Shown: positions 44,325 to 53,683 of the stretch, piece by piece
Position numbering within the stretch: position 1 is the first letter of the stretch
Layout of the letters: every line of letters starts with the position of its first letter
Source: Pseudovibrio brasiliensis
GTDB taxonomy: Bacteria > Pseudomonadota > Alphaproteobacteria > Rhizobiales > Stappiaceae
Assembly (NCBI RefSeq): GCF_018282095.1
Contig: NZ_CP074128.1
Span: 248,001 to 312,000, forward strand
Length of the DNA stretch: 64,000 nt
Reading direction: 5' to 3'
The notes under the pieces: generated by a model
Told to the model about the DNA's origin: nothing
Databases searched by the model: none
Seen by the model: only the letters and a program-made list of their open reading frames with translations
Made by a program: the position numbers and the translations under genes

Positions 44325-45179
44325 ATGGGCAATGATATTGGCGATAACAATCACTTTAATCCTGTTGCAGATATTATTTCTGATTTTTTTGAGCTCAACA
44401 ACGCTTTGGATCTGGAAGCTTCAGGCAAATACGACGAAGCCGCAGAAGCTTTTGAGCGAATGTTGCGTAATGATCCCGAAGACAGCATCGGTGCCGCGCT
44501 CCATCTGGCTGCCATTGGTAAGAGGGATGTGCCCAGCAGCATGCCCGAAGCCCACATTCTGTCGCTGTTTGGCCAGATGTCCGGAACCTACGATACACGC
44601 CTTCTGGAAAACCTGAAGTATGCCATTCCAGAGAAAGTAGGCGAGAGATTTGCTGCGCTTGGGCTCGGCCCTTTCAAACGTATGCTGGATCTTGGCTGCG
44701 GGACCGGTCTTTGCTGTGAGGTTCTGAAAGAGCAAGTCACTCACAAAACCGGCTTAGACCTTTCTGCAGAGATGCTTGAAAAAGCGCGAGAGAAAGAGCT
44801 CTACGATGTCTTGCACGAAGAAGAGATCACGCGCTTCCTAAAGACAAACCGCACTGAACCATGGGATCTTGTCGTCTCAACTGACGTTATTCCGTACAAC
44901 GGCGAATTGGATGAGATGTTCTCCCATATCGCTGGCAGCATGACACCTGATGGCATCTTTCTTTTCTCAAATGAGGTCCAGCCGGAAGAAAACTTCAACG
45001 GTCAGTCCTACCTGATGGGCAAGCATTGTCGCTACGCCCACTCATTGGATTACATTCAGCGCCTGCTGGCGCAGAACAATCTGGAACTACTGGATCGCAC
45101 TGAAATGATAATCCGGCTTGAACACGGCAACCCAATCACCGGACAACTGGTGATCGCCAGAAAGATGGGTGCTGAGTAG
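44325..45179 (+). CDS. class I SAM methyltransferase with N-terminal TPR-like segment
   Basis: 284 residues. Residues 20-60 resemble one TPR (ALDLEASGKYDEAAEAFERML, RNDPED), a layout seen in predicted TPR-methyltransferases. The SAM site is MLDLGCGTGLCCEVL, with TGLDLSAEMLEKA following. The ending GQLVIARK is the usual last strand. Substrate unknown; single gene. Confidence 0.87.
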   Translation: MGNDIGDNNHFNPVADIISDFFELNNALDLEASGKYDEAAEAFERMLRNDPEDSIGAALHLAAIGKRDVPSSMPEAHILSLFGQMSGTYDTRLLENLKYAIPEKVGERFAALGLGPFKRMLDLGCGTGLCCEVLKEQVTHKTGLDLSAEMLEKAREKELYDVLHEEEITRFLKTNRTEPWDLVVSTDVIPYNGELDEMFSHIAGSMTPDGIFLFSNEVQPEENFNGQSYLMGKHCRYAHSLDYIQRLLAQNNLELLDRTEMIIRLEHGNPITGQLVIARKMGAE

Positions 45180-45652
45180 CTATCAGTTGCACCCTGCTTC
45201 TTGATCGCGTGACCTGCGCATTTTCTGTCAAATGAAGATTATTGGAGAATGTTAATCTTCGGTCTTGATGTGATGAGTTCCGTTCTTGAGAAACACCAAA
45301 GCATTTCTCAGCTGTCGGATATTTCTTGATTTGCCAATACTCGCGGAAATAACCATTCCTCGATCTCCGGTTTTATAGCCCAAGCAGCAGCACTTTGTTT
45401 CATTCCAGTAACTAAGGCGCCATGAGCTTAGATTTGTCCAGTTGGCAATGCTCTTCTATTATTAATAATATTCGGCATATTGCTTATTTGTTCTTGTTTT
45501 TATTTAGTGAATTGCGTTCTCATTCTTGTAAATGTAAGTTGTTGCGGCGATTAAATTATTTCACTGTATAATATATATCGCATAATTGCTTTATATGACC
45601 CTGCGTTAATAGGATCTCACCCGAAACTTCTGATCTAAGTATTGGGTGATGA
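45180..45652. other. AT-rich intergenic region
   Basis: No gene or strong hairpin seen. The last 120 bp are very AT-rich and should carry the promoter of the radical SAM/LysE unit. Confidence 0.35.
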
Positions 45653-47110
45653 ATGGTTGATCTTCGTATAGGTGATGAAAGTCTTTTAAATACCCGTTTC
45701 CACTACATGGCGCGCAACACGATCGATTACTGGATGGTGGCGGATAGCAACAAGTTGAGTGAAGCGGACGTCGTGCATTCAATCGCCTCTGCCCCGGTAA
45801 CGGAGCAGACGACCTTTCAGTTGTACCTTCATATTCCGTACTGCGCACAGAAATGCTCGTTTTGCGCATTCTCCGGTGGCAATACGTTGGATTTTGCTGA
45901 TGCGCGTGAGTACATCGCGCTTTTGATCAAACAGCTCGATAAGATCCTCCAGATCACACCCGCCTATGGGCAAAAGCGTATTCGGTCCGTCCACATCGGT
46001 GGTGGCAGTCCGGATCTTGTGCGCGGCCAGATTGGCAGGCTTCTATCTCATGTGCGCGGGCTGGATGGGATTGATGAAAACACCGAAGTTGCCATTGAAT
46101 GTGCCCCCTCGACAACCAAACCGGATTTTCTGGATGAGCTGATTGCCCACAAGGTGACCAAACTCAGCTTCGGTGTGCAAAGCATCAACCCGCAGATCAG
46201 AGCCAATGTGCGCCTGCCACGTTCCATGCGAAAAGTGGAGGAACTCTGCGAGTATGTCGCCGGGCAAATCCCGATCGTGAACGCTGATTTCATCACCGGC
46301 CTACCGGGGCAAACACTGGCCGATGTGGAAGGCGATCTCAGCTACGCTTTGAAGCATCCGGTTATCAATGCAGTCAGCACCTATCTGCTGACACCGGGTG
46401 CAGCCCCTTCTCTGGTGGCTGATGTGAAAGGGGAAAAGGTGCCGCATGTGCCAACGCATAAAGAGCAGGCGGTGATGCGGCTTCATTCTTACAGCACCTT
46501 GCAACAAGCGGGCTGGGTGCGCCGGGGGACCAACACTTATGTAGACCGGGCCTCTGTCGATCAGACGGTTCTGGATCACCTTCCCGGCAATGAGTGCATT
46601 GGTGCGGCACATTACGATACCTTCCTGATTGCAGCAGGCGCGCAGGCCATTGGCTCTGCCCCGGGCGTTCGATTTGAGAACACCGTCGATATCAATCACT
46701 GGAAGGCTGCCATTGGTAATGGTGAGTTTGGCTTCAACCTGAGAAAGTCGGCATTACATCACCAGAAAGACATGTCCCTTTGGACGTTCCCGTTGTTCTA
46801 TCAAGGCTTGAAAAAAGACCGGCTTCACGCAATGATCGAAGATGGGGATGTTGATGCATCCCAACTCTCCACATTGCAGGACCTGATTGATGAAGCTCTG
46901 GTTATCGAGAGCGATGAGGACTACCGTCTTTCCATATTAGGGGAGGTGTTCATGGGCCACATTGTTCGGCTTCTCAAAAAAGAAGAGGGCCAGAAAGTCA
47001 TTGATGAATACATCCATGAAGGTTTCAAAATTGGTGAGGCAATTCATAGCGGTGTGATCAATTCCGACAACACCGCGAATAACCGTCAGAATGTTACTGA
47101 AAGAATTTAA
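45653..47110 (+). CDS. HemN-like radical SAM protein
   Basis: 485 residues. The radical SAM cluster motif C-x3-C-x2-C is CAQKCSFC within YLHIPYCAQKCSFCAF, in the HemN context; SVHIGGGSPDL, VTKLSFGVQSINPQIRANV and NADFITGLPGQT are HemN/HemW-like. The C-terminal HemN domain is present but divergent. The family covers coproporphyrinogen oxidase, the HemW chaperone, heme-opening ChuW/HutW and class C methyltransferases/cyclopropanases, and I cannot place it further. Its stop codon abuts the ATG of a LysE-type exporter, so the pair is coupled: a modified small molecule is probably made and exported. No heme genes are adjacent. Confidence 0.8.
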   Translation: MVDLRIGDESLLNTRFHYMARNTIDYWMVADSNKLSEADVVHSIASAPVTEQTTFQLYLHIPYCAQKCSFCAFSGGNTLDFADAREYIALLIKQLDKILQITPAYGQKRIRSVHIGGGSPDLVRGQIGRLLSHVRGLDGIDENTEVAIECAPSTTKPDFLDELIAHKVTKLSFGVQSINPQIRANVRLPRSMRKVEELCEYVAGQIPIVNADFITGLPGQTLADVEGDLSYALKHPVINAVSTYLLTPGAAPSLVADVKGEKVPHVPTHKEQAVMRLHSYSTLQQAGWVRRGTNTYVDRASVDQTVLDHLPGNECIGAAHYDTFLIAAGAQAIGSAPGVRFENTVDINHWKAAIGNGEFGFNLRKSALHHQKDMSLWTFPLFYQGLKKDRLHAMIEDGDVDASQLSTLQDLIDEALVIESDEDYRLSILGEVFMGHIVRLLKKEEGQKVIDEYIHEGFKIGEAIHSGVINSDNTANNRQNVTERI

Positions 47111-47752
47111 ATGAGTGTCGACCAACTCATCCTGTATTGCATCGCGATTTTCTCTGTCTCGATCATTCCCGGCCCCAGCATGGCCCTTGCTTTTACAGAA
47201 GGGGCCCGGGGTGGTGTGAATGGGGTTGTGCCTCCCGCTCTGGGGAATGTCACCGCATCCCTGGGGCAGGCGCTGATTGCGTTTTTCGCTTTCCGCTCGG
47301 TGGTGTCTCTTGAACCGCGTGTTCTGCTGACAGTGCAAGCTGTCGGTGCGCTTTACATCGCCTATATCGGATACATCTTCATCCGGTACGGCGGCAGTTT
47401 TAAGCTGGAAACGGACGGGGCGGAGAAGCAGCTTTCCAAGGCGAGCGAAGGATTTCAGACCGGCTTTTTGATCGCGTTCTTCAATCCCAAGGCAATCCTG
47501 TTCTTTGTGGCACTGTTCCCGCAGTTCGTGAACAGCGAGATCGCAACAAATGCCGGAGCATTGAGCTCTGTGTTTCTGCCGATCGGCCTGATCGCACTCA
47601 TCTGTTTTATGGTCTACGGATTTCTGGGGCAGCTGTCCCTTCAGGTCTTTGATGAGAGCAAGGTGTTTAACTGGATCGTGCCGGGGCTTGGTGGGTTTCT
47701 GGTGCTCACCGCAACGCTTGGTCTTCTGGATGCCTTAGGACAGCTTTTCTGA
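47111..47752 (+). CDS. LysE/RhtB family exporter
   Basis: 213 residues, six membrane helices. IIPGPSMALAFTEGARGG in helix 1 is the family motif, with GFLIAFFNPKAILFFVALFPQF in the second half. Members export amino acids or related amines and homoserine lactone-like compounds. The start codon follows the radical SAM stop codon with no gap, so translation is coupled and the substrate may be that enzyme's product. A strong bidirectional terminator follows. Confidence 0.92.
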   Translation: MSVDQLILYCIAIFSVSIIPGPSMALAFTEGARGGVNGVVPPALGNVTASLGQALIAFFAFRSVVSLEPRVLLTVQAVGALYIAYIGYIFIRYGGSFKLETDGAEKQLSKASEGFQTGFLIAFFNPKAILFFVALFPQFVNSEIATNAGALSSVFLPIGLIALICFMVYGFLGQLSLQVFDESKVFNWIVPGLGGFLVLTATLGLLDALGQLF

Positions 47753-47801
47753 GTCATGCAATGCAGCAGCTGTCGTAGGAGGTTGCCGCTTGCCTGGAAG
47801 A

Positions 47802-47830
47802 AACCCCGCCTTGGCCCATGAGGCGGGGTT
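47802..47830. terminator. bidirectional terminator
   Basis: AACCCCGCCT (47802-47811) pairs perfectly with AGGCGGGGTT (47821-47830), with T-runs on both strands, between convergent genes. Confidence 0.85.
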
Positions 47831-47837
47831 TTGTCGT

Positions 47838-48866
47838 TCAGTTCTGCAAGAATGCCTGGGCTGCTTCGCCTTTCAGCTGCAGGGTGAGGCAGCGGACAGA
47901 GCCGCCGAGTTTGCAGACCGAGTTGGCTGGCACCGGAATGACCTTTTTGCTGGTGTTGGCCTGAATGGTCTTCATCACCTTGTCGCTGTTTTTGTCGCCA
48001 AAGTGCGGCATGTAGATGAAATTGCTAGTCATGGCGGCGTTGACGTTGACACCACACGCGCTGAACAAATCTGTCTCATCCCACATGGCATCTACCTCAA
48101 CAATCTTAATGCCTGGGAATGAGATCTCCAGCTCTTCCGTAATCTCGCTCATCATTGGCTCGTCATAGCGATTGAGGATGAGAGTGTTTTCTTCCGCAAA
48201 CATCACCATGCCATCGCTGTGGGCCATCACCTCTTCATCCGGTGGCAGGATTGCAACCTCTTTCGCATTCAGTAGTTCTTTCAATACTGCCTTGCCGTCT
48301 TCGTAAGAAAGATCGTTGTCCTCCAGAAAACGGGTTGTGGTGATCACACGGCCTGCGTGGTTGTCGACGATGTTGCCGCCATCCAGCATGTATTTTGTTT
48401 TGCTAAACTTCAGACCTCTCGCCTCTGCAAATGCGTTGAAGCCATCCTGCATTCCATCGGCAACGGCCTGATCGCCTTCAAAGGTGACGGGCGTGTAGCG
48501 GAACTGAACCGGTTTGCTTGGGTTGATGACGGTGTAGTCACGCGCCCAAATGTGCGGGAGGTAGTTATTGATGATGATTTCATCCGGTACCTTGCCCGCA
48601 AAGTAAGGTCGTGTCTGCGCATCCACGACGATCCGCACTTCGTCGTTGCCATAAACTGCGTTTGCGTAGGCGATGTCAAAGTCCACGATGCCCTGAAAGA
48701 GCTCGGCATACTCCGGGTCATCATAGGTGTCGCTGATGGATGGTGCTGCAATGACAATCAGGTCTTGTCCTGCCGCATAGGACGCTGAGTTCAGCGTCAG
48801 CATCGCACTGGCACTTGCCAGCAAGGAATACCCGAGCATTTTGATTTTTGATTTGAGTTTCTTCAT
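47838..48866 (-). CDS. exported agmatine/peptidylarginine deiminase family protein
   Basis: 342 residues from ATG 48866, beginning with a signal peptide (MKKLKSKIKMLGYSLLAS, ending SASYAAG). The guanidino-group-modifying fold shows IWARDYTVINP, HSDGMVMF (His/Asp) and the C-terminal nucleophile Cys in GGSVRCLTLQL. Cytoplasmic AguA converts agmatine to N-carbamoylputrescine; a secreted relative is the Porphyromonas peptidylarginine deiminase. Export suggests a periplasmic or extracellular substrate. It lies beside a chemoreceptor gene in the same direction but has its own transcription unit. Confidence 0.85.
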   Translation of the reverse strand: MKKLKSKIKMLGYSLLASASAMLTLNSASYAAGQDLIVIAAPSISDTYDDPEYAELFQGIVDFDIAYANAVYGNDEVRIVVDAQTRPYFAGKVPDEIIINNYLPHIWARDYTVINPSKPVQFRYTPVTFEGDQAVADGMQDGFNAFAEARGLKFSKTKYMLDGGNIVDNHAGRVITTTRFLEDNDLSYEDGKAVLKELLNAKEVAILPPDEEVMAHSDGMVMFAEENTLILNRYDEPMMSEITEELEISFPGIKIVEVDAMWDETDLFSACGVNVNAAMTSNFIYMPHFGDKNSDKVMKTIQANTSKKVIPVPANSVCKLGGSVRCLTLQLKGEAAQAFLQN

Positions 48867-48942
48867 GCGCGCCCCCAACAGGTCAATCAATACAGACAGT
48901 TATAGAAACGGGTAAGTGAACGCTGGATGACCAATCCTACAG

Positions 48943-48986
48943 CAAAAAAGAAAATGACCGCATTCTCACTCGGAAAATGCGGCCAT
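48943..48986 (-). terminator. intrinsic terminator of the chemoreceptor gene
   Basis: Stem 48954-48964 with 48976-48986 (11 bp, one G-T pair); on the minus strand it is followed by TTTTCTTTTTT. Confidence 0.8.
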
Positions 48987-49011
48987 TGTGACTTGATTGA
49001 TACGCGGGTGA

Positions 49012-50721
49012 TTAGGCTGCGCGGATGTCTTCCATGAAGGAATTGATGGTTTTGCGCAGGCGAGCTGCATTGTCTGCCACTGCCTGAGATGCGTCGAGTA
49101 CCTGAGAGGCTGCTTCCTGTGTCTCAGTCACTTTCACGGAAACCTCGCTCACATTGTGCGCCGCGCTACGGGTGCCCTGAGCTGCCATCTGAACGTTCTC
49201 GCTGATCTCCATGGTCGCAGACCCCTGCTGCTCAACAGCGTTTGCGATGGAGGTGGCGTGTTTGTTCACTTCGCTCATGGTGTCGCTGATGCCTACGATG
49301 GCTTCCACGGTCTCCTTGGAGGAGTTCTGGATGCCAGAGATCTGCGCGGAGATTTCCTCTGTGGCTTTGGAGGTCTGGGTCGCCAGCTCTTTCACTTCAG
49401 AAGCCACAACTGCAAAGCCTTTGCCCATCTCACCGGCACGCGCCGCTTCGATGGTGGCATTCAGCGCCAGCAGGTTGGTCTGTTCAGCAATGTCGCGGAT
49501 GAGGTTGACCACTTCGCCAATCTTCTGTGCTGCGCTGTCCAGAGCCTGAACCTTCTGGCTGCTCTCTTCTGCGCCGCTTGTCGCTGCACCCACCACGCGG
49601 TTGGTTTCACCCAGCTGGCGGCTGATTTCTTCAATGGACGCGCTCAGCTCTTCGGCAGCCGTTGCAACGGTCTGCACGTTGGCGGAAGCTTCTTCAGAGG
49701 CATCGCGGGCACTGTTGGAACGTGACGCAGAATCTTCTGCAATGCCGGTCAGGCGAGTCGCGGTATGCTCCATCTCCTGCGAACGCTGGTCAACGCTCTG
49801 CAGGGCTTCCGTCACCTCAGCTGCAAACTGGCTGAGCAGGTTCTCGATCCGGCCCTGCCGCTGCTCACGTGCGCCGTGCTCTTCGTCGCTCTGTTCCTGC
49901 AGGCGGATGCGCTCAACGTTGTTCTGGCGGAGCACGTCAATGGCCTGCGCCATCTCGCCGATCTCATCTTTGCGATCGGAATAGCCAATCTTGATGTCCA
50001 GCTTGTTCTCGGAAAGATCGCGCAGGGCGCAAGTCATCGTTGGGATTGGCTTCAGCATCATCTTGAAGCCAAAATACGCCAGCAGAACGAGGACAATTGC
50101 CAGACCGATGGCAGCGTAAAGCAGGTTCCAGGTGACGTGGTCAACTTGCGCCTCAATGTGAGATTTCTCAACGCCCACATAAAGAATGCCAGTGACACGG
50201 TTGTTGCTGTCAAAGATTGGCTGATAGAGCGTGTAGTATGCCATGCCAAGAATATTGGCTTCGCCGCGGAAGGTCTTTCCGGACTTGATAATGGGGTAAA
50301 CAGCGCCGCCCTTGCCCAGAGGCGTATCAACAGCGCGCTTGCCTGCCTTACTCTTGATATTGGTGGTTTTGCGCCAGTAATCCTGGTTGGAATCGTCCCA
50401 CACAAAAACAGTGGCAGTCTCACCGGTCAGGTGACCGATGTGATCGACAAGATCATTATTAGAAAACTCCAGCGGATCACTGATGATGATCTTGGATACA
50501 TTGGAGTTGTGATCCAGTTTGACGGTCGCTGATGGGAACTCCTGATGGAGCTGCGCCGCCGCAATACGAAGATTGATATCGTGGCGTTTGTCCACTTCGT
50601 CGCTCAGCGTACCCCAGAGTAATAGGTCCGCAGCCAACACCAAAATGCCAGTTGTCAGGACAATGGCAAATGAAACGGCCAGAGCGATCTTTGTGGTTAG
50701 TTTAATACCGGAAAAGTGCAT
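49012..50721 (-). CDS. methyl-accepting chemotaxis protein
   Basis: 569 residues: TM1 at about 10-35, a periplasmic single-Cache-like domain (about 40-200, with WRKTTNIK and [10 protein letters not shown]), TM2 at about 200-222, a HAMP linker, and a signalling domain with hairpin tip [18 protein letters not shown] and [13 protein letters not shown]. It relays a periplasmic signal to CheA. The sCache_3-type domain usually binds small organic acids; the ligand here is unknown. Confidence 0.93.
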   Translation of the reverse strand: MHFSGIKLTTKIALAVSFAIVLTTGILVLAADLLLWGTLSDEVDKRHDINLRIAAAQLHQEFPSATVKLDHNSNVSKIIISDPLEFSNNDLVDHIGHLTGETATVFVWDDSNQDYWRKTTNIKSKAGKRAVDTPLGKGGAVYPIIKSGKTFRGEANILGMAYYTLYQPIFDSNNRVTGILYVGVEKSHIEAQVDHVTWNLLYAAIGLAIVLVLLAYFGFKMMLKPIPTMTCALRDLSENKLDIKIGYSDRKDEIGEMAQAIDVLRQNNVERIRLQEQSDEEHGAREQRQGRIENLLSQFAAEVTEALQSVDQRSQEMEHTATRLTGIAEDSASRSNSARDASEEASANVQTVATAAEELSASIEEISRQLGETNRVVGAATSGAEESSQKVQALDSAAQKIGEVVNLIRDIAEQTNLLALNATIEAARAGEMGKGFAVVASEVKELATQTSKATEEISAQISGIQNSSKETVEAIVGISDTMSEVNKHATSIANAVEQQGSATMEISENVQMAAQGTRSAAHNVSEVSVKVTETQEAASQVLDASQAVADNAARLRKTINSFMEDIRAA

Positions 50722-50946
50722 TAGTGCCCCATAAATATTCTTATTTTCCGCTGCGGGTATTTTCTAAGAATACCACTGTTAGTTTTAGGGGTATGGTGGA
50801 CTTACTAATAACAAATTAAATTTTGAACTATTCCGCTCGGTAATTTGCAGAAATATAATCAGAACAATTACTTATAATATTTCCGATAGGGCAGATTTCT
50901 GCGTAAAAACGGCTTACCTATGCGTCAAAAGACCTCAATCAACGCA

Positions 50947-50980
50947 GAGAAAAACCCCGCCTCTTAGGGAGAGGTCGGGG
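50947..50980 (-). terminator. intrinsic terminator downstream of the 51053 gene
   Basis: CCCCG (50955-50959) with CGGGG (50976-50980), reinforced by CTC/GAG; the minus strand continues with TTTTT. Confidence 0.7.
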
Positions 50981-51004
50981 CTGAGGAGAGGTCTCCAATG
51001 TACC

Positions 51005-51037
51005 CTAAGCCGTCAAACTTGCCTGAAGCTCGGCGAG
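51005..51037 (-). repeat. possible remnant of the SRPBCC gene 3' end
   Basis: Minus-strand codons read LAELQ then five codons and TAG. The 11-mer TGAAGCTCGGC (plus strand, 51024-51034) recurs at 51870-51880 in the same codon frame near the SRPBCC gene stop. The AT-rich membrane-protein gene lies between the copies, echoing the arrangement at 15706-17293, but the match is short. Confidence 0.35.
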
Positions 51038-51052
51038 GGGGGGTGGCGGAGT

Positions 51053-51712
51053 TCAGTGACGCTCTTTGTAGAAACCAAATGTGAGTTGATGCACCAGTTT
51101 GATTATGAAGACGATTGGTTGCATTATCGCAAAAGGGAAGCACACTGCGATGAGTGCGCAGTAGATTGGGAAAAATGGTCCTGCCATCAAGCTAAAAGTT
51201 CCAAGGTACTCAGGGTCCACGCTAGTTGGTGTAAGAATAAAATAGCCCCAAGCTGCTCCGCTGAGCATCACACAGCCAATTGCTGCACCAATAATACCAC
51301 GACCATCAACTTTCTTGTGTTTTCCAAGTGTGCTCCAATGTTTGAAATAACCGTAGAGATACTGGATAGTGAATAGAATAAACGCCAAGATACAGAGGAA
51401 AGAACAAACTGCATATTGGCTTGCGCTAAACTTATTGAGTTGCAGCAATACTTCGAATCGAACTTGGAAAATTGGAAATAAATCTAACAAATAATAAATA
51501 GCTGATTGGATACTACTCAGTTTCATAAGAGTTTCAGAAAAATATGATGGTATGATTATTATAAAGATCGAGAGGGCTAATTGTACCAAAGTAGCTTTAA
51601 ATGCCCAAGCGTAGAACTGGTAGGAATGATAGCCGCTCAAAGGCATAAAGGCGAGAACATCCTCCATATTCTCGTACTCTTCGCGGAATTTTTCTTCAGA
51701 TTTCGGCTTCAT
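51053..51712 (-). CDS. AT-rich four- to five-helix membrane protein, unknown function
   Basis: 219 residues with hydrophobic segments near 40-60 (LVQLALSIFIIIIP), 100-120 (YAVCSFLCILAFILF), 140-160 and 175-205, and charged ends. No family recognised. The gene is much more AT-rich than its neighbours and sits between the SRPBCC gene end and a possible remnant of that end, so it may have been inserted there. A terminator lies downstream. Confidence 0.65.
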   Translation of the reverse strand: MKPKSEEKFREEYENMEDVLAFMPLSGYHSYQFYAWAFKATLVQLALSIFIIIIPSYFSETLMKLSSIQSAIYYLLDLFPIFQVRFEVLLQLNKFSASQYAVCSFLCILAFILFTIQYLYGYFKHWSTLGKHKKVDGRGIIGAAIGCVMLSGAAWGYFILTPTSVDPEYLGTFSLMAGPFFPIYCALIAVCFPFAIMQPIVFIIKLVHQLTFGFYKERH

Positions 51713-51745
51713 TGATCACCCTAGCGTAAGTTGAGTAATCCATGT

Positions 51746-51799
51746 CAGGCTGCATCCGCCTCACACTCCCTGTAGGAAGAGTGAGGCGGATGCAGCCTG
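51746..51799. terminator. long perfect hairpin after the SRPBCC gene
   Basis: 19-bp perfect inverted repeat, 51746-51764 with 51781-51799, loop of 16 nt. It could terminate the minus-strand arsR-SRPBCC unit but has no T-run; a small mobile palindrome is the other possibility. Confidence 0.5.
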
Positions 51800-51850
51800 A
51801 GAACAAGCGTAACCTGCAAATGTCTGGGAACTTGCCTGCGTGTGTTGCAG

Positions 51851-52357
51851 TTATATCTGCATTTCGCTTTGAAGCTCGGCCAGCAGTTCTTCCAGAAGAG
51901 CCATGCCAGCGTTCCAGCCTTGGTTCATGCCGCCGATGGCAGCCTCAAAACAGGCGATTTCTGCGTCGGTGGCGTCATGGGGGACCCATGTGAGGCGCAT
52001 CTTGGTTTGGTCGCCGTCTTGTTCGAAGGTAACTGTGGTTAGCAAAACGCGAGGCCAGTCCTGCATCATCGGGCTGGCGATTACATTCCAATCAGCGTCA
52101 GAGGTTGCATGCAGCCAAACCAGTCGTGAGGGTTTTGAGACCTCTGTATATTCAACGCGTTGGAAGTTGGAGTTGTCTCCCCACTTCATCTCATGCAGCC
52201 AAAGGCCGCCTTGTTTGACATCCAGCTGGTGGACGATGCTTTCCACGTTAGGGCCGTACCAGCGCGAGATAAGATCCGGCTCGGTCCATGTGCGCCAAAC
52301 CAGCTCGCGTGGGGCGTTAAAGGTGCGTTCCAAAACATAGGTTGGTAGTTCGCTCAT
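51851..52357 (-). CDS. SRPBCC/AHSA1-like domain protein
   Basis: 168 residues of the activator-of-Hsp90-ATPase-like START fold: LERTFNAPRELVWRTWTEPDLISRWYGP at the start and a final helix with GWNAGMALLEELLAEL. Such proteins bind hydrophobic ligands and are commonly paired with an ArsR regulator, as here (13 bp downstream of it). Function unknown. Confidence 0.9.
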   Translation of the reverse strand: MSELPTYVLERTFNAPRELVWRTWTEPDLISRWYGPNVESIVHQLDVKQGGLWLHEMKWGDNSNFQRVEYTEVSKPSRLVWLHATSDADWNVIASPMMQDWPRVLLTTVTFEQDGDQTKMRLTWVPHDATDAEIACFEAAIGGMNQGWNAGMALLEELLAELQSEMQI

Positions 52358-52370
52358 TCCAATTCCCTCC

Positions 52371-52724
52371 TCAACTCTCGGATTTCTTCAATTCCTCCAG
52401 AAGATCATCCAGCTGATCGAAGCTGGATGACCAGAACTTGCTAAACTCTTCCAGCCATTTGACGGCCTCACGCATGGGGGCAGCTTTGAGTCGGGCCGGA
52501 CGGCGTTGCTTGTCTATGGCGCGTTCAACCAGCCCTGCCCTCTCCAGAACTTTGAGATGCTTTGAAACTGCTGGTTGGCTCATGCGAAACGGCTCAGCCA
52601 GCTCATTGACTGATGCGTCCCCACTGGCAAGCCGTGTTAGGATCGCGCGGCGGGTGGGGTCGGCCAATGCTGCAAACACGGCATCCAGGTTCTGAGGCTG
52701 AAGTGTCTGGCTTAGTTGTTGCAT
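52371..52724 (-). CDS. ArsR family HTH regulator
   Basis: 117 residues: FAALADPTRRAILTRLASGD, then NELAEPFRMSQPAVSKHLKVLERAGLV, a standard winged HTH. First gene of a two-gene unit with the SRPBCC protein, a very common pairing. No metal-binding motif is visible. The AT-rich 5' region (52725-52760) probably contains its promoter and operator. Confidence 0.92.
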   Translation of the reverse strand: MQQLSQTLQPQNLDAVFAALADPTRRAILTRLASGDASVNELAEPFRMSQPAVSKHLKVLERAGLVERAIDKQRRPARLKAAPMREAVKWLEEFSKFWSSSFDQLDDLLEELKKSES

Positions 52725-52789
52725 AACCGTATGGTTATATAATAATCAAAATTGGTCAAGCTCAAATCTGAGTGCTGTGGGAGAGCAAA

Positions 52790-52821
52790 AGAAAACCCCG
52801 CCGTCCTGATGGAAAGCGGGG
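52790..52821 (-). terminator. intrinsic terminator after proC
   Basis: CCCCGC (52796-52801) with GCGGGG (52816-52821); on the minus strand followed by TTTTCTTTT. Confidence 0.75.
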
Positions 52822-52849
52822 CTTTAAAACTCGGTGAAATCAGAAGAAC

Positions 52850-53680
52850 TTAAGCCAGCTCTTCGCTGCGCTTCTTAGCTGCTGCAACTGCGCGGGAAAG
52901 AAGCGGCGGCATGCCGTTGTCTTCATTCATGAGCACATTCAAAGCAGCGGCTGTTGTGCCGTTTGGAGATGTCACGTTGATGCGCAGTTGAGATGGACTG
53001 TCCTGCGCATCTTCGGCCAGTTGCCCGGCACCGCCAACGGTTGCTTTTGCCAATTGCATGGCCAGCTCTTCTGGCAGACCCTGCTCAGCACCCGCTTTGG
53101 CAAGGCACTCAATCAGGTGGAATACATAGGCCGGACCCGAGCCGGATACAGCGGTCACAGCATCCATCTGGCCTTCATTTTCCAGCACCACAGTCTGGCC
53201 AACAGCGGCCAGCAGTTCCTGTGCCATGGCCAGATTATATTCTGAGCAATAGCTGTTTGGAATGAGTGCAGTGATGCCGCGGCCAATAGCTGCCGGTGTG
53301 TTTGGCATGGCGCGCACGATCGGGCTGCCTTCTCCCACTAAAGAAAGAAGCGTACTCAGGTTTGTGCCAGCTGCAACAGAAATGAACACGGTTCCGCCGC
53401 CACCAAGGGCGATCACTTGAGGGGTTGCATCGCCCATCATCTGCGGCTTCACGGCCAGAATGCAGACTGCCGGATTTGCTGGCAGTGTCTTGTTCAGGTT
53501 CAGGCCGTGATCTTCCAGTGACCGGAGCCAGTCAGATGGATAAGGATCAATCACAGTTGTGCTGGATGGCAGAACGCCAGCTTCCAGCCAGCCCTTCAGC
53601 ATGGCCGAGCCCATCTTTCCGCAGCCAAGCAAAACAAGGCCGTTTGTGTTTATCTCTTCAATCTGACTAGGCTTGGACAT
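52850..53680 (-). CDS. proC: pyrroline-5-carboxylate reductase family protein
   Basis: 276 residues with NAD(P) motif LVLLGCGKMGSAMLKGW, VKPQMMGD, SVAAGTNLSTL, VRAMPNTPAAIGRGI, and the C-terminal dimer region with AVSGSGPAYVFHLIE and VTSPNGTT. ProC reduces 1-pyrroline-5-carboxylate to proline. It lies 3 bp after the racemase-like gene at the end of a GntR-proximal minus-strand set that faces a catabolic operon, so here it may reduce a cyclic imine made in that pathway rather than serve housekeeping proline synthesis; this is inference. Confidence 0.9.
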   Translation of the reverse strand: MSKPSQIEEINTNGLVLLGCGKMGSAMLKGWLEAGVLPSSTTVIDPYPSDWLRSLEDHGLNLNKTLPANPAVCILAVKPQMMGDATPQVIALGGGGTVFISVAAGTNLSTLLSLVGEGSPIVRAMPNTPAAIGRGITALIPNSYCSEYNLAMAQELLAAVGQTVVLENEGQMDAVTAVSGSGPAYVFHLIECLAKAGAEQGLPEELAMQLAKATVGGAGQLAEDAQDSPSQLRINVTSPNGTTAAALNVLMNEDNGMPPLLSRAVAAAKKRSEELA

Positions 53681-53683
53681 CGA

